DNA of 64,000 nucleotides from JADCRZ01 sp037718865 (lineage in GTDB: Bacteria; Bacteroidota; Bacteroidia; Chitinophagales; Chitinophagaceae): NCBI GenBank assembly GCA_037718865.1, contig JBBJMP010000025.1:1-64000 (forward strand). Direction: 5' to 3'. Below, in pieces: positions 27,291 through 35,710 of this stretch; positions within the stretch are counted from its first letter, which is position 1; the number at the start of each line of letters is the position of its first letter. The notes beneath the pieces are model-generated. The model saw nothing but the letters and a program-made list of their open reading frames with translations, ran no database searches and was not told the origin of the DNA. A program made the translations under genes and the position numbers.

Positions 27291-28139
27291 TCAGGGATCT
27301 TTCATATCATACCTCGCTTTGTCAATCAAACGGTAAACCTCAGCATGTTTTATGGAATGCTCTCTTAAATAAACTTCAAGCCAGTCGAGAAAAAAACGTC
27401 TTACCTGATTATACAACTTCTCATTGCCGCTGAATGAAGACATGGACCCATTCCTTTTTCGGTACAGGTTATTCGCATGTCCGGAAACAAAAACATTTTC
27501 ACACAGATAAATTTTGCCTAACAGCGCCTGGTCTTCATAACCCTGATAGATTCCCGTAAAGGATTCTTCAAATCCTCCCGACCGGTCAAATACTTCTCTC
27601 TTTATGATAATACCGGAAGGGCATGGTGGCGCTCCATCACCAAGCGGGTATAAGAGGTATGTCAGTTCCGGAGGCCTGTATACCCGATAGGGCTCCGCTC
27701 CTACAGGAACTATCACATCTTCGAGAGAAGGATTATCCCAACTATACCAGAATTGAGACGCCTCGCAGATCATCCCGGCTTCAGGATGAAGTTCAAACAA
27801 CTCAAGTTGGTTCTGTAATTTTTGCGGCAACCAGCAATCATCAGCATCAAGAAAGGCAATATACAGTCCTTTTGTTAAATGGATACCCAGGTTCCTCGAA
27901 ATGGTTACTCCCCTGTTTATGTGCCCGGGATGATCGGTGTAAAAAATTCTTTCGGGATACTTAGCACTATAATCCCTGGCTATCATGCTGTGCTCTTCTT
28001 CTGAACCATCGTCTACAAGTATTACCTCCCAACCCGGATAAGACTGACTGATCACACTTTCAATGGCTTCCTTTAGCCAATGGCTTCCATTAAGGAATGG
28101 AATGATTACCGAAACAAGCGATTGCTGCTGTGTGATCAT
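27291..28139 (-). CDS. Glycosyltransferase family 2
   Basis: 282 residues. The GT-A fold marks are VSVIIPFLNGSHWLKEAIES at residues 9-28, VILVDDGS near 36-43, and the metal-binding DADD near 96-99. The domain covers about 8-210, followed by a short helical tail without membrane anchor. It transfers a sugar from a nucleotide donor; acceptor unknown. It starts 1 bp after the stop of the DUF5009 gene, so it is the last gene of the four-gene operon. Confidence 0.9.
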   Translation of the reverse strand: MITQQQSLVSVIIPFLNGSHWLKEAIESVISQSYPGWEVILVDDGSEEEHSMIARDYSAKYPERIFYTDHPGHINRGVTISRNLGIHLTKGLYIAFLDADDCWLPQKLQNQLELFELHPEAGMICEASQFWYSWDNPSLEDVIVPVGAEPYRVYRPPELTYLLYPLGDGAPPCPSGIIIKREVFDRSGGFEESFTGIYQGYEDQALLGKIYLCENVFVSGHANNLYRKRNGSMSSFSGNEKLYNQVRRFFLDWLEVYLREHSIKHAEVYRLIDKARYDMKDP

Positions 28140-28140
28140 C

Positions 28141-29373
28141 TTAAATTTTGATAAAAATCTTTTTCTTATACATCCAGTATAAGATCAGCCATTCAAACAA
28201 CAATACCAGCGCTCCACCTACCAGGGTCGAATACGCAGAGCCAAAAATCCTGTCATAACCCTGTCCCAAATGAATATACAGCGAATCGGCAATAAATGCC
28301 CTGATGCCGCCATCAGCGATTACATAAGCTGCAATGGAGTTAGTGCCTATAACCAGAAGAAAAAAGAACCACTTTTTTTTATCGGCTACATCAATTACTG
28401 TAAAGAAAAACGCCAGGAACAAATAACATATGCCGCCGCTGAAAATTGTCCATGCCGGGGTCCAGATGCGTTTTACGACAGGATTGATTCCGGTCAGGTG
28501 TATCAAAGCTCCTGTGACGATCAACGCTATCCCTGTTATTACAAATATTTTTGTCTTATGTGATGGGGTGGCAGGAGCGTTCAGGGTTTTCCCTGCAAAT
28601 AACCCAAGGATCATCGTTCCCAGGGTTGGTATGAAGCTAAGCGTAGCATACCCTCCTCCATTTCTGAGAAACGGGCTTTCGCAGGGGAAAAGATTCAAGA
28701 ACCACCTGTCAAAAGCCCAGGCGAGGTTGGTATTTTTATTCCAGTGCGCCGCGAACCCATTTAAATTAAATTCCCAGCCGGGTGACACTCCTGCAGATAC
28801 ATAATCAAAGCCGGCTCCGGGCAGCGCATAAAGAGCAAATGCCATCCAATAGCCTGCAAGGATCACGATCAAGATCGTTAACTGTACCCTTTGGGAATAG
28901 TACGAAAGCACAACCAGAAAGGTATAACCCAGGCCTATCTGCGTAAGCGTATCTTCAAAAGTAAAATAGGTTTGTTTTGCATGCAGGGAACGTAAAAATA
29001 TTCCCAGAAAAATCAGGATAAGGGAACGTTTGATAGCATGCGTTAATACATTTCCGAATGAAGCTCCGCTGTTTTTCCGGCTGGCAATAGAAAAAGGCAA
29101 TACTACTCCTACTAAAAACGTAAAGGAAGGCTGAATAAGATCATGCAATGAAAGCCAGGTCCAGGGTACATGACTTTGATGGAAAGATAAGAATTGCCAG
29201 AATGCGCTTCCTGGCAATGCTTTGCTTACACTTTCCAGGGAAAGCACCTCAGCCATCATCAACAGCATCACAAACCCCCGGTACACGTCAACGGATGCAA
29301 TCCTTCTGACCGGCATCGCCGGATTTACAACAGCCCCTGACGCGGGTTCAGCTTTTGGCGCTACACGCTGCAT
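28141..29373 (-). CDS. DUF5009/NagX-like membrane acyltransferase
   Basis: 410 residues with about ten transmembrane helices. The start region RIASVDVYRGFVMLLMMAEV fits the DUF5009/heparan-alpha-glucosaminide N-acetyltransferase-like family, as do HDLIQPSFTFLVGVVLPFS and the paired GTNSIAAYVIADGG near the C-terminus. In bacteria such genes (NagX-like) accompany amino-sugar use. Placed between an amidohydrolase lipoprotein (35 bp upstream) and GT2. Acetylation of amino sugars at the membrane is inference from the family and the GH109 neighbour. Confidence 0.82.
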   Translation of the reverse strand: MQRVAPKAEPASGAVVNPAMPVRRIASVDVYRGFVMLLMMAEVLSLESVSKALPGSAFWQFLSFHQSHVPWTWLSLHDLIQPSFTFLVGVVLPFSIASRKNSGASFGNVLTHAIKRSLILIFLGIFLRSLHAKQTYFTFEDTLTQIGLGYTFLVVLSYYSQRVQLTILIVILAGYWMAFALYALPGAGFDYVSAGVSPGWEFNLNGFAAHWNKNTNLAWAFDRWFLNLFPCESPFLRNGGGYATLSFIPTLGTMILGLFAGKTLNAPATPSHKTKIFVITGIALIVTGALIHLTGINPVVKRIWTPAWTIFSGGICYLFLAFFFTVIDVADKKKWFFFLLVIGTNSIAAYVIADGGIRAFIADSLYIHLGQGYDRIFGSAYSTLVGGALVLLFEWLILYWMYKKKIFIKI

Positions 29374-29408
29374 AAAATGAGTTATGTTTTAATGCTGGTT
29401 TTACATTT

Positions 29409-30569
29409 TCAATTGGCGGTTTTAATCCCTAAAATTGGATCAAACCATTTCTCAGCGTTTTTCAGATATATTTTATTAACCACCTCTTTCGGCAGCCTTA
29501 ACCCGCTGAATTCCTTTTCCACCTTCGGCACTTTCATCTTTTCACCGGAAGTAAAAAACTTCCAGTGCCGTAACCAATTGTCATGAGCCAACCTGCTTAC
29601 CTCTTCGGGAGCTGATCCTGACCTGACCCCCTCATCGGTAGCATAAATAAGGCGGTCCTGGTACTTGATAAAAAAATCATACACTTTTTTCCAATCGGTT
29701 ACGGCCTGGTATTGAAAGTGTGAGATGCGCTCTGCCATGTCAACGGACATATTGGGGAACTTATCCAGGCGTTTAGCCAGTTCATCTACGTTCCATTCAA
29801 GGCTGCCCAGGTGGGCCCCGACAAATCGCAGGTTGGGATGCTTTTCCAGCATCCGGTCCCGCGCATTCAACTGTTCTTCATAAGAAGGATATTCGGGATG
29901 AAGATACATGTGGTACTGAGGATGCGCTGCAAAATATTTTTTATCTCCGGATACCGTCATCTGTTCAACAGGCAGCCAGGCATTCCGGGGCTCGCCCAGG
30001 TGCCCGATCAGGGTGATATTATTTTTCTCGATAAAATCGATGATGGTGTCGAATGCCGGATTGTCGATCATGACGAACTTTCCGTTACTGTCTTTAAGAT
30101 CCATCCCTATGTTCTTCCACACTTTCACCGCTATTGCGCCTTTATCAAAAGAAGCCTTCAGATAAGCAAGAGTCTTCCGCTGCCAATCGAGTGCATTGAA
30201 GTCGTCAACGGAAAAAGTAGTAGCGTATGAAATAGTTTGCGGAAAGGCTTTTACCAGGTGTGTGGCAACATCCTGTTGTTTATCGATGGGAAGGGAGGAG
30301 GGCGAGGCTACGTTCACAGTCAACAACCGGAAGTTATCTGAAGCGGCCTGTTGTATGAATGTCGAATCGAAGACATTTATGTGTACATGGGAATTGAATT
30401 TTTTCACGGAAGGGAAATCGGCTTCAGCATAATAAGATTCTCCCGGATTTTCGGGCGCGGATTCCGGATCTTTGGTTTCTGAAGCCGACGTAGTGCTTTC
30501 CCCGCAACCCTGAAACAAAACCAAAAATGCAAGCAACACCAAATAACCAAACGTGTGTAAATTTTTCAT
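29409..30569 (-). CDS. Amidohydrolase-family lipoprotein
   Basis: 386 residues. The signal peptide ends in a lipobox (LVLFQGCGES, Cys22), so the protein is probably an envelope lipoprotein. The TIM-barrel amidohydrolase-2 pattern follows: HVHINVFDS near 61, ITLIGHLGEP near 185, LRFVGAHLGSLEW near 250, and IYATDEGVRSG near 320 with the catalytic Asp. It is likely a metal-dependent hydrolase or decarboxylase. The substrate is unknown. It sits 33 bp after the GH109-like gene and before the DUF5009 gene in one operon. Confidence 0.88.
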   Translation of the reverse strand: MKNLHTFGYLVLLAFLVLFQGCGESTTSASETKDPESAPENPGESYYAEADFPSVKKFNSHVHINVFDSTFIQQAASDNFRLLTVNVASPSSLPIDKQQDVATHLVKAFPQTISYATTFSVDDFNALDWQRKTLAYLKASFDKGAIAVKVWKNIGMDLKDSNGKFVMIDNPAFDTIIDFIEKNNITLIGHLGEPRNAWLPVEQMTVSGDKKYFAAHPQYHMYLHPEYPSYEEQLNARDRMLEKHPNLRFVGAHLGSLEWNVDELAKRLDKFPNMSVDMAERISHFQYQAVTDWKKVYDFFIKYQDRLIYATDEGVRSGSAPEEVSRLAHDNWLRHWKFFTSGEKMKVPKVEKEFSGLRLPKEVVNKIYLKNAEKWFDPILGIKTAN

Positions 30570-30602
30570 TACTATGATTATGATCGCTGATACGATGTGA
30601 AA

Positions 30603-31961
30603 CTATGCGTAGGTAAATGACAGCGGCAGCCTGGTTTTCCATTTTCCTTTTGTGAAGTCGGGTATGTCAACGGTTTTACTCTTGCCGGCCACAGACTTTA
30701 CTGACAAAGGGAAAATAACACTGCTGGTAATGGAGTCATACACATCGAAATAAGGCATTTTCTCTTCTCTTATTGCCTTGATCAGCAAATGCCAGGTTAA
30801 AGGAAGTTTGGTGCCACTGCCCCCGTGGCCCCTAATGGCCGACTTCCTGGGAGCCGGACTATAATTTTTAAGCAGCGGGTGCCGGAACTCAGCAAGATAC
30901 TTTTCTGCGGGTTCCCACTGATGTTCCCTGGGGCTCATCCCTTCAAGGTAAATCTTCGAACCTTCTAGGGCACTTCCTCCGAGGTAAACCCCTTTGGTGC
31001 CTTGCAGCCTGAACAATTCCCTCGGATGCGGTGTGTTCGTGTCATAATTCAGGGTGATCAGTTTTCCGTTCATCGTACGTACCAGAGTAGTATTACAATC
31101 ACCCTGTGCCATTTTCATACTGGCATATGGATTGGCTGCACCATAATTCAAGGCAGCGTATTTGTTGATCATGACGCTCCTGGAGCTCATGGAAACCAGG
31201 TGATCCAACCTGTCTCCGTGATTGATGTCCATATATGACATGATTTTATTCATAGGATGATCCGGGTACAGGTTGCCGTTATGGTTAACGTCATAGGCTA
31301 AACGCCATGGCTCTCGTTCCGGATCAAACTTCACCAGGCGCAGGTCATGCACATATCCGCCTTCTGCCTGTAAAATGTCTCCTAGTAAGCCGCTTTGCAC
31401 CATGTTCAACAGGGTAAGACCGTCCTGAGACTCAAGCATGGCCTGTTCTAATGCCAACGTGGCCCATTTACCTGTTTTTTCGTGGGTTTCTACTAACTCC
31501 CACGCTTCTTCCAGCGTAAGTACAATGGGGACTTCTGAAACCGCATGCTTTCCATTTTTCATAGCAGCCAGGCATATGGGCGTATGCCATTCCCATGAAG
31601 TTGAACAGATAACAGCATCCAGGTTTTCTTCCTCACATAACCTTTTAAAATCCGTGGGACCTCTGTCATATAATTTCGGTGAAGGCCGGCCGGATTCTTC
31701 GATCCATCTTTTTGCATTGTACAAACGTTCGGGCTTGATCTCACAGATGGCAGGCACTTCTACCCCTTCCATGCCCAATGCGGCATCCAGGTGATAAGAG
31801 CCACGGCCTCCGATACCGATAAATCCAAGTCTTACCGGTTTATCATTTGCTGCTTTTGTTGATGCATCAACAGGCAGACCCAGTCCGGACAAAGCCACAC
31901 TACCCATTGCGGCTGTGGAAACCTTTAAAAAATCCCTGCGGTCGAAGTGGTTATCAGGCAT
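30603..31961 (-). CDS. Tat-exported Gfo/Idh/MocA protein, GH109-like
   Basis: 452 residues. A twin-arginine signal (FDRRDFLKVSTAAMG, residues 6-20) leads into a NAD-binding Rossmann domain (VRLGFIGIGGRGSYHLDAAL near 43-62). The segment GNLYPDHPMNKIMSYMDIN and GDRLDHLVSMSS near 225-260 match GH109 enzymes, which hydrolyse alpha-N-acetylgalactosaminides by an NAD-dependent redox mechanism. It is the first gene of the operon with amidohydrolase, DUF5009 and GT2. The precise glycoside is not known; a sugar dehydrogenase role remains possible. Confidence 0.87.
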   Translation of the reverse strand: MPDNHFDRRDFLKVSTAAMGSVALSGLGLPVDASTKAANDKPVRLGFIGIGGRGSYHLDAALGMEGVEVPAICEIKPERLYNAKRWIEESGRPSPKLYDRGPTDFKRLCEEENLDAVICSTSWEWHTPICLAAMKNGKHAVSEVPIVLTLEEAWELVETHEKTGKWATLALEQAMLESQDGLTLLNMVQSGLLGDILQAEGGYVHDLRLVKFDPEREPWRLAYDVNHNGNLYPDHPMNKIMSYMDINHGDRLDHLVSMSSRSVMINKYAALNYGAANPYASMKMAQGDCNTTLVRTMNGKLITLNYDTNTPHPRELFRLQGTKGVYLGGSALEGSKIYLEGMSPREHQWEPAEKYLAEFRHPLLKNYSPAPRKSAIRGHGGSGTKLPLTWHLLIKAIREEKMPYFDVYDSITSSVIFPLSVKSVAGKSKTVDIPDFTKGKWKTRLPLSFTYA

Positions 31962-32069
31962 CTTTCTTTTTATTGTAATTTATTGAATATTTCAATGACA
32001 AGTTATTTAAGATCATCAGGCATTTCCGGATGTCATCTTGGGTAAAAAGTTAATAAAGTTCCGGTTAGA

Positions 32070-35000
32070 TCATCCCGCCAATTCAATAAAACGACAAAAG
32101 GCATTAGCAAGACGCATCTGTTCCGGAGTTTTACATTCCGGTTCAAACAATCTTGGATTGGCCACAAGAATGCAGGCCGTCCGGGCCCTGGAAACGGCGA
32201 CGTTAAGCCGGTTCAGGCTATAGAGGAATTCCATGCCCCTGGGTGCATCTTCAGGTGATGATGTACTCAGTGAGAAAATAACCACCGGAGCTTCCTGACC
32301 CTGGAATTTGTCTACCGTGCCGACGAAGGCGCCGGAGGGCAAGTGCGAGGTAAGACAAACCACCTGGGCATTATAAGGTGCGATGATCATGATGTCACGC
32401 AGCGTCAATGGACGCCGGTTGTTTTTATTATCCGTCCAGTACACATCACCTTTTGTGAGATTGTTCACCAGGCCGGCTACGCGCTCAACTTCCTCCGGCG
32501 ACGAGCTTTGATTCCCATCATGAGGCACCGGTACATACCACAGGCCCGCACCTGCAAACGGGGTGTTTCCGTCAAGTACCTGGCGGTCGAGTGTTGGCCT
32601 GGAACGTAATCTGCCTTCATAAAACATTTCCGATATGAAGGAACAAATGTTTGGATGCAACCGCCAGGTTTCACTCAAGAAAATTCCGCATGTTGAAGTA
32701 ATCGTCTGACGACCTTTCAATATATGCTCCAGGGCCGAAACGCCGGTACCTTCCGGATGACTGCCTTGTTGCGGCTGTTTTAATTGCTGGGGATCGCCCA
32801 GCAATACGATATTTTTTGCTGCCTGTGATACAGCAAGCGCATCTGTCAGTGACAGCTGGCCGGCTTCATCCACAAACAGCACATCGACGGCCTCTGCAAA
32901 TTCCGGTCGTGCCCAAAGCCACGGCGTTCCTGCAGCAATATTAGCCTGGTTTGATTGAAGCGCTGAAAGCACCGGCGCATTGTCTTCAACCTCATGAATC
33001 GATGGATCGGGTTCACCGGACAAATCACCTACTTTTTGAATGCATTGCAAATTCAGCTGTTCTGCCCTGGCAATCTCTACCACTTTGTTCAGCAGGAGCC
33101 TGATAACTTTGTGCCCGAGTGCAGTTATTCCAACTTTTTTTCCAGCCCGTACCAATGCTACAATCATGTGTGCAGCTGTGTGGCTCTTGCCCGACCCGGG
33201 CGGTCCCTGGATAGGGAGGATACCCTGGTCTAGTAACAGTCCCCATTTAATAGCGACTTTCTGTGGATCATCTTCCGGCGTATATGCATAACCGGGACGT
33301 GGAGAAAGTCCTGACAGCAGGTCCCTTCCGGCCCGGAATGGCCCGGGTGAATCAATGCCATTCGAGGCAATCCATGTTGCAAACCTGATGATTGCGGCAG
33401 ACTTAACCTGATCTGGCACCATGCTGTTTCTGATTAAAGCAACCGGGTTATGATCGATAAATTTCGGTCCCTTTTTTATATCTATTGTACAGTTGACCGC
33501 GTCGATCGCTTCCACTGTGAATCTGTTTTCTTCCTCATCACAAAGTGAATCTCCCTTACGGAGTTCACATTCCTGTGCAGGAAATCGGTAACGGTCGATA
33601 ACACTCTTTTTAACAGTGTCAACACGCTTAAAAAACTGCAACCCGGATAAGGCCGCTTTTTCTTCAATAAGCAGATCCTTTTCCAGGTCTCGTAAGCGGA
33701 AATATTCCCACCATACTGCCTTGCTCTCGCGACGATACCAGTCAAGCATATTCGCTAAAAGCCAGCGGGCCTGCTGTTCAGCATTACGTTCATCCGCATC
33801 TGGTGACAGGTCCCCGGCAAGTTTATCGTACAGCTCCTGTATAAGCTGTTGCTGTCCTTTAACGGCTTCGCTGGCATCGCCAGGTTGAAGTTGCGGTCTT
33901 GGGATCGACTGGCCAGTATTGGCGAGCTTACTGCGTAAACCTTCCAACCAGTTACGAAGTTTCATCGTGGAGAGGCAATCGTCCCGGTTATATGCCTGTA
34001 TTGCAGCGAGGGTTTCATCAGGAATAGCATGCAGGTTTCCCCGTTCAACTATCCGTTCGAAAGCGTGCAGGTGGTGCCTTGCCTGGTGAAGCGGCAATGC
34101 TCTAACAAACCCATGGAAAACTTCTAACTCTTTAAGTGAGTACCGTTCAATTCCTGCGCGGAGAGCCTGTTTAGCCACCGCATAAAGGTCAACAAATAAT
34201 CCGGCTCTGAGCATCCGGTCAAGCTCGATCTCCCGTGTGGCATAACGTCCCATCAGCCGTTTCAGTGCTGCCGGCTCATACGGCGTGAAGTGGTAGATGT
34301 GCAGGTCTGGGAAGTTTTGCCAGCGTTCTTTCACCGTATCCATAAATGCTTCGAATGAGTCTTTTTCTCCTGTAGCAGTAAACGCCCATTCCCCGTAATA
34401 TTCTGGTTGATCATTTGAACCCCAGGTCCATCCCAGCAGGTATTCGAGCCCGCACATTCCGACAAACGGATCGCTCTCTATGTCGAAGAAAATGTCGCCC
34501 GCTGATGGTTCGGGCAGGCTGCAAAAGCCCGTTCCCTCACTTACCGGCAGCAGTTCGTAAACAGGCGCTCCTTCAACCCTGCTTTCAAGTTGCACCCTGG
34601 CCTGCTCGCGGACCCGTTCGTACGTTTCGACCGCGCCGCGAACAGGTTTGCGTTCGAGAGGAAGCGGAACCTGTGCCAATCCTTCCAATTTATGAACACC
34701 CCAGCTTCCGATTTCATTTCTTTGGATTTTTGAAATGCCGGCGACCAGGGAAAGGTGATCATCGTCGCGGCGCCGGGTGTCGCATCGCTGCCACCAGCGG
34801 CAAATGTCACAATGAGGAACCGGTTCAGGATAAGTATCTAGTATATTATCAGCCTGGCTGATCACCTTTTCAAGCCGCCGTTGAATCAACCTATGGTAAG
34901 AAAGAAAGTCTTGTACGCGGTATTGGTGACTTTTAAATGTTTCTTCCGGGGTAATCACGTGCATATGTAAAGGCATGAGACCTTGTATGGCCCCGACCAT

Positions 35001-35450
35001 CTGCGAATAGAGGCAGATCTGCAGTATTGTTCCTGCACGCGTTTCGCGGGCCAGTTTCGCATCGATCACTTCGTAGGACCATGGCCCCAGGTTGCTGGGT
35101 GTATCAACACGCTTCAGGAAATCAGCCCGTCCAATCCATGGCCCGTTTCTCAGTGGTGCCTGGTAGATGATGTCAGCACCCTCCTGCATAGCTGTAACCG
35201 TTCGATCTGCAGAGGAACTATCCTCGATTCCAGGTTCTGAAATCCGGAGACCCTGGCTTTTCAGTGTATCCAGATATTCCCGTTCGAACAATAATCCGCG
35301 TTCCTGGAGAACGGCCAACATTGGGTCACGCCAGGCCGGAGGCGCCAGGTCACCCTTTGCAACAGCCATGTCGAGCGCTGTAAGATGACGGCAGGCCAGA
35401 TGATTAGCCAGGTCTCCGGCAGAGAGTGTAAATACATCATTTTTTCGCAT
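32070..35450 (-). CDS. TM0106-type RecB-like nuclease fused to SF1 helicase
   Basis: 1126 residues. The N-terminal part has a PD-(D/E)xK nuclease (YEVIDAKLARETRAGTILQ near 120-138) framed by cysteines (ACRHLT near 19 and HCDICRWWQRC near 214) that look like the four-cysteine Fe-S clamp of AddB/Cas4 nucleases. An RNase H-like domain starts at DIFFDIESDPFVG near 318. The C-terminal SF1 helicase has Walker A IQGPPGSGKS near 745, Walker B VLFVDEAGQLS near 860, GDPQQLKQP, VGTVDKFQGQE and LNVAVSRAR. It would unwind and cut DNA or R-loops. It separates a carbohydrate operon from a truncated GH43 gene, so it may have entered by insertion. A defence role is inference. Confidence 0.9.
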   Translation of the reverse strand: MRKNDVFTLSAGDLANHLACRHLTALDMAVAKGDLAPPAWRDPMLAVLQERGLLFEREYLDTLKSQGLRISEPGIEDSSSADRTVTAMQEGADIIYQAPLRNGPWIGRADFLKRVDTPSNLGPWSYEVIDAKLARETRAGTILQICLYSQMVGAIQGLMPLHMHVITPEETFKSHQYRVQDFLSYHRLIQRRLEKVISQADNILDTYPEPVPHCDICRWWQRCDTRRRDDDHLSLVAGISKIQRNEIGSWGVHKLEGLAQVPLPLERKPVRGAVETYERVREQARVQLESRVEGAPVYELLPVSEGTGFCSLPEPSAGDIFFDIESDPFVGMCGLEYLLGWTWGSNDQPEYYGEWAFTATGEKDSFEAFMDTVKERWQNFPDLHIYHFTPYEPAALKRLMGRYATREIELDRMLRAGLFVDLYAVAKQALRAGIERYSLKELEVFHGFVRALPLHQARHHLHAFERIVERGNLHAIPDETLAAIQAYNRDDCLSTMKLRNWLEGLRSKLANTGQSIPRPQLQPGDASEAVKGQQQLIQELYDKLAGDLSPDADERNAEQQARWLLANMLDWYRRESKAVWWEYFRLRDLEKDLLIEEKAALSGLQFFKRVDTVKKSVIDRYRFPAQECELRKGDSLCDEEENRFTVEAIDAVNCTIDIKKGPKFIDHNPVALIRNSMVPDQVKSAAIIRFATWIASNGIDSPGPFRAGRDLLSGLSPRPGYAYTPEDDPQKVAIKWGLLLDQGILPIQGPPGSGKSHTAAHMIVALVRAGKKVGITALGHKVIRLLLNKVVEIARAEQLNLQCIQKVGDLSGEPDPSIHEVEDNAPVLSALQSNQANIAAGTPWLWARPEFAEAVDVLFVDEAGQLSLTDALAVSQAAKNIVLLGDPQQLKQPQQGSHPEGTGVSALEHILKGRQTITSTCGIFLSETWRLHPNICSFISEMFYEGRLRSRPTLDRQVLDGNTPFAGAGLWYVPVPHDGNQSSSPEEVERVAGLVNNLTKGDVYWTDNKNNRRPLTLRDIMIIAPYNAQVVCLTSHLPSGAFVGTVDKFQGQEAPVVIFSLSTSSPEDAPRGMEFLYSLNRLNVAVSRARTACILVANPRLFEPECKTPEQMRLANAFCRFIELAG

Positions 35451-35468
35451 AGGAAGGACTCTAAATAA

Positions 35469-35594
35469 CTATTTCAAAGAAAGCTTTTTAACACCTTCAT
35501 TGGTCATCTTAACCGGTTTAATAAACCCTTTCTCATCAAAGAACATCTCGTCGATGCAGGTCACACGATGGTTACCGTTAGTTTGTCTATTCAT
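35469..35594 (-). pseudogene. 3' remnant of a GH43-type glycosidase gene
   Basis: A 41-codon frame from ATG 35594 to TAG 35469 encodes NGNHRVTCIDEMFFDEKGFI then KPVKMTNEGVKKLSLK. This matches the conserved C-terminal end of GH43 arabinosidase/xylosidase proteins (R-x-V/T-C-x-D-x-M-x-F-x-x-x-G-x-I-K-P-V). The frame closes upstream within about 15 bp, so only the tail of the gene remains. It ends 18 bp before the start of the nuclease-helicase gene. Confidence 0.55.
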
Positions 35595-35710
35595 TATACC
35601 TGCTATATTTTGTTAGATAAAGTTCTTTTAATTATTTAATAAATCAAGTTCGCACTCAAGTCAGTAATTCCTTACCTGTTCGTGTTGTGCATAATGTCCC
35701 TCGTAGCTGC

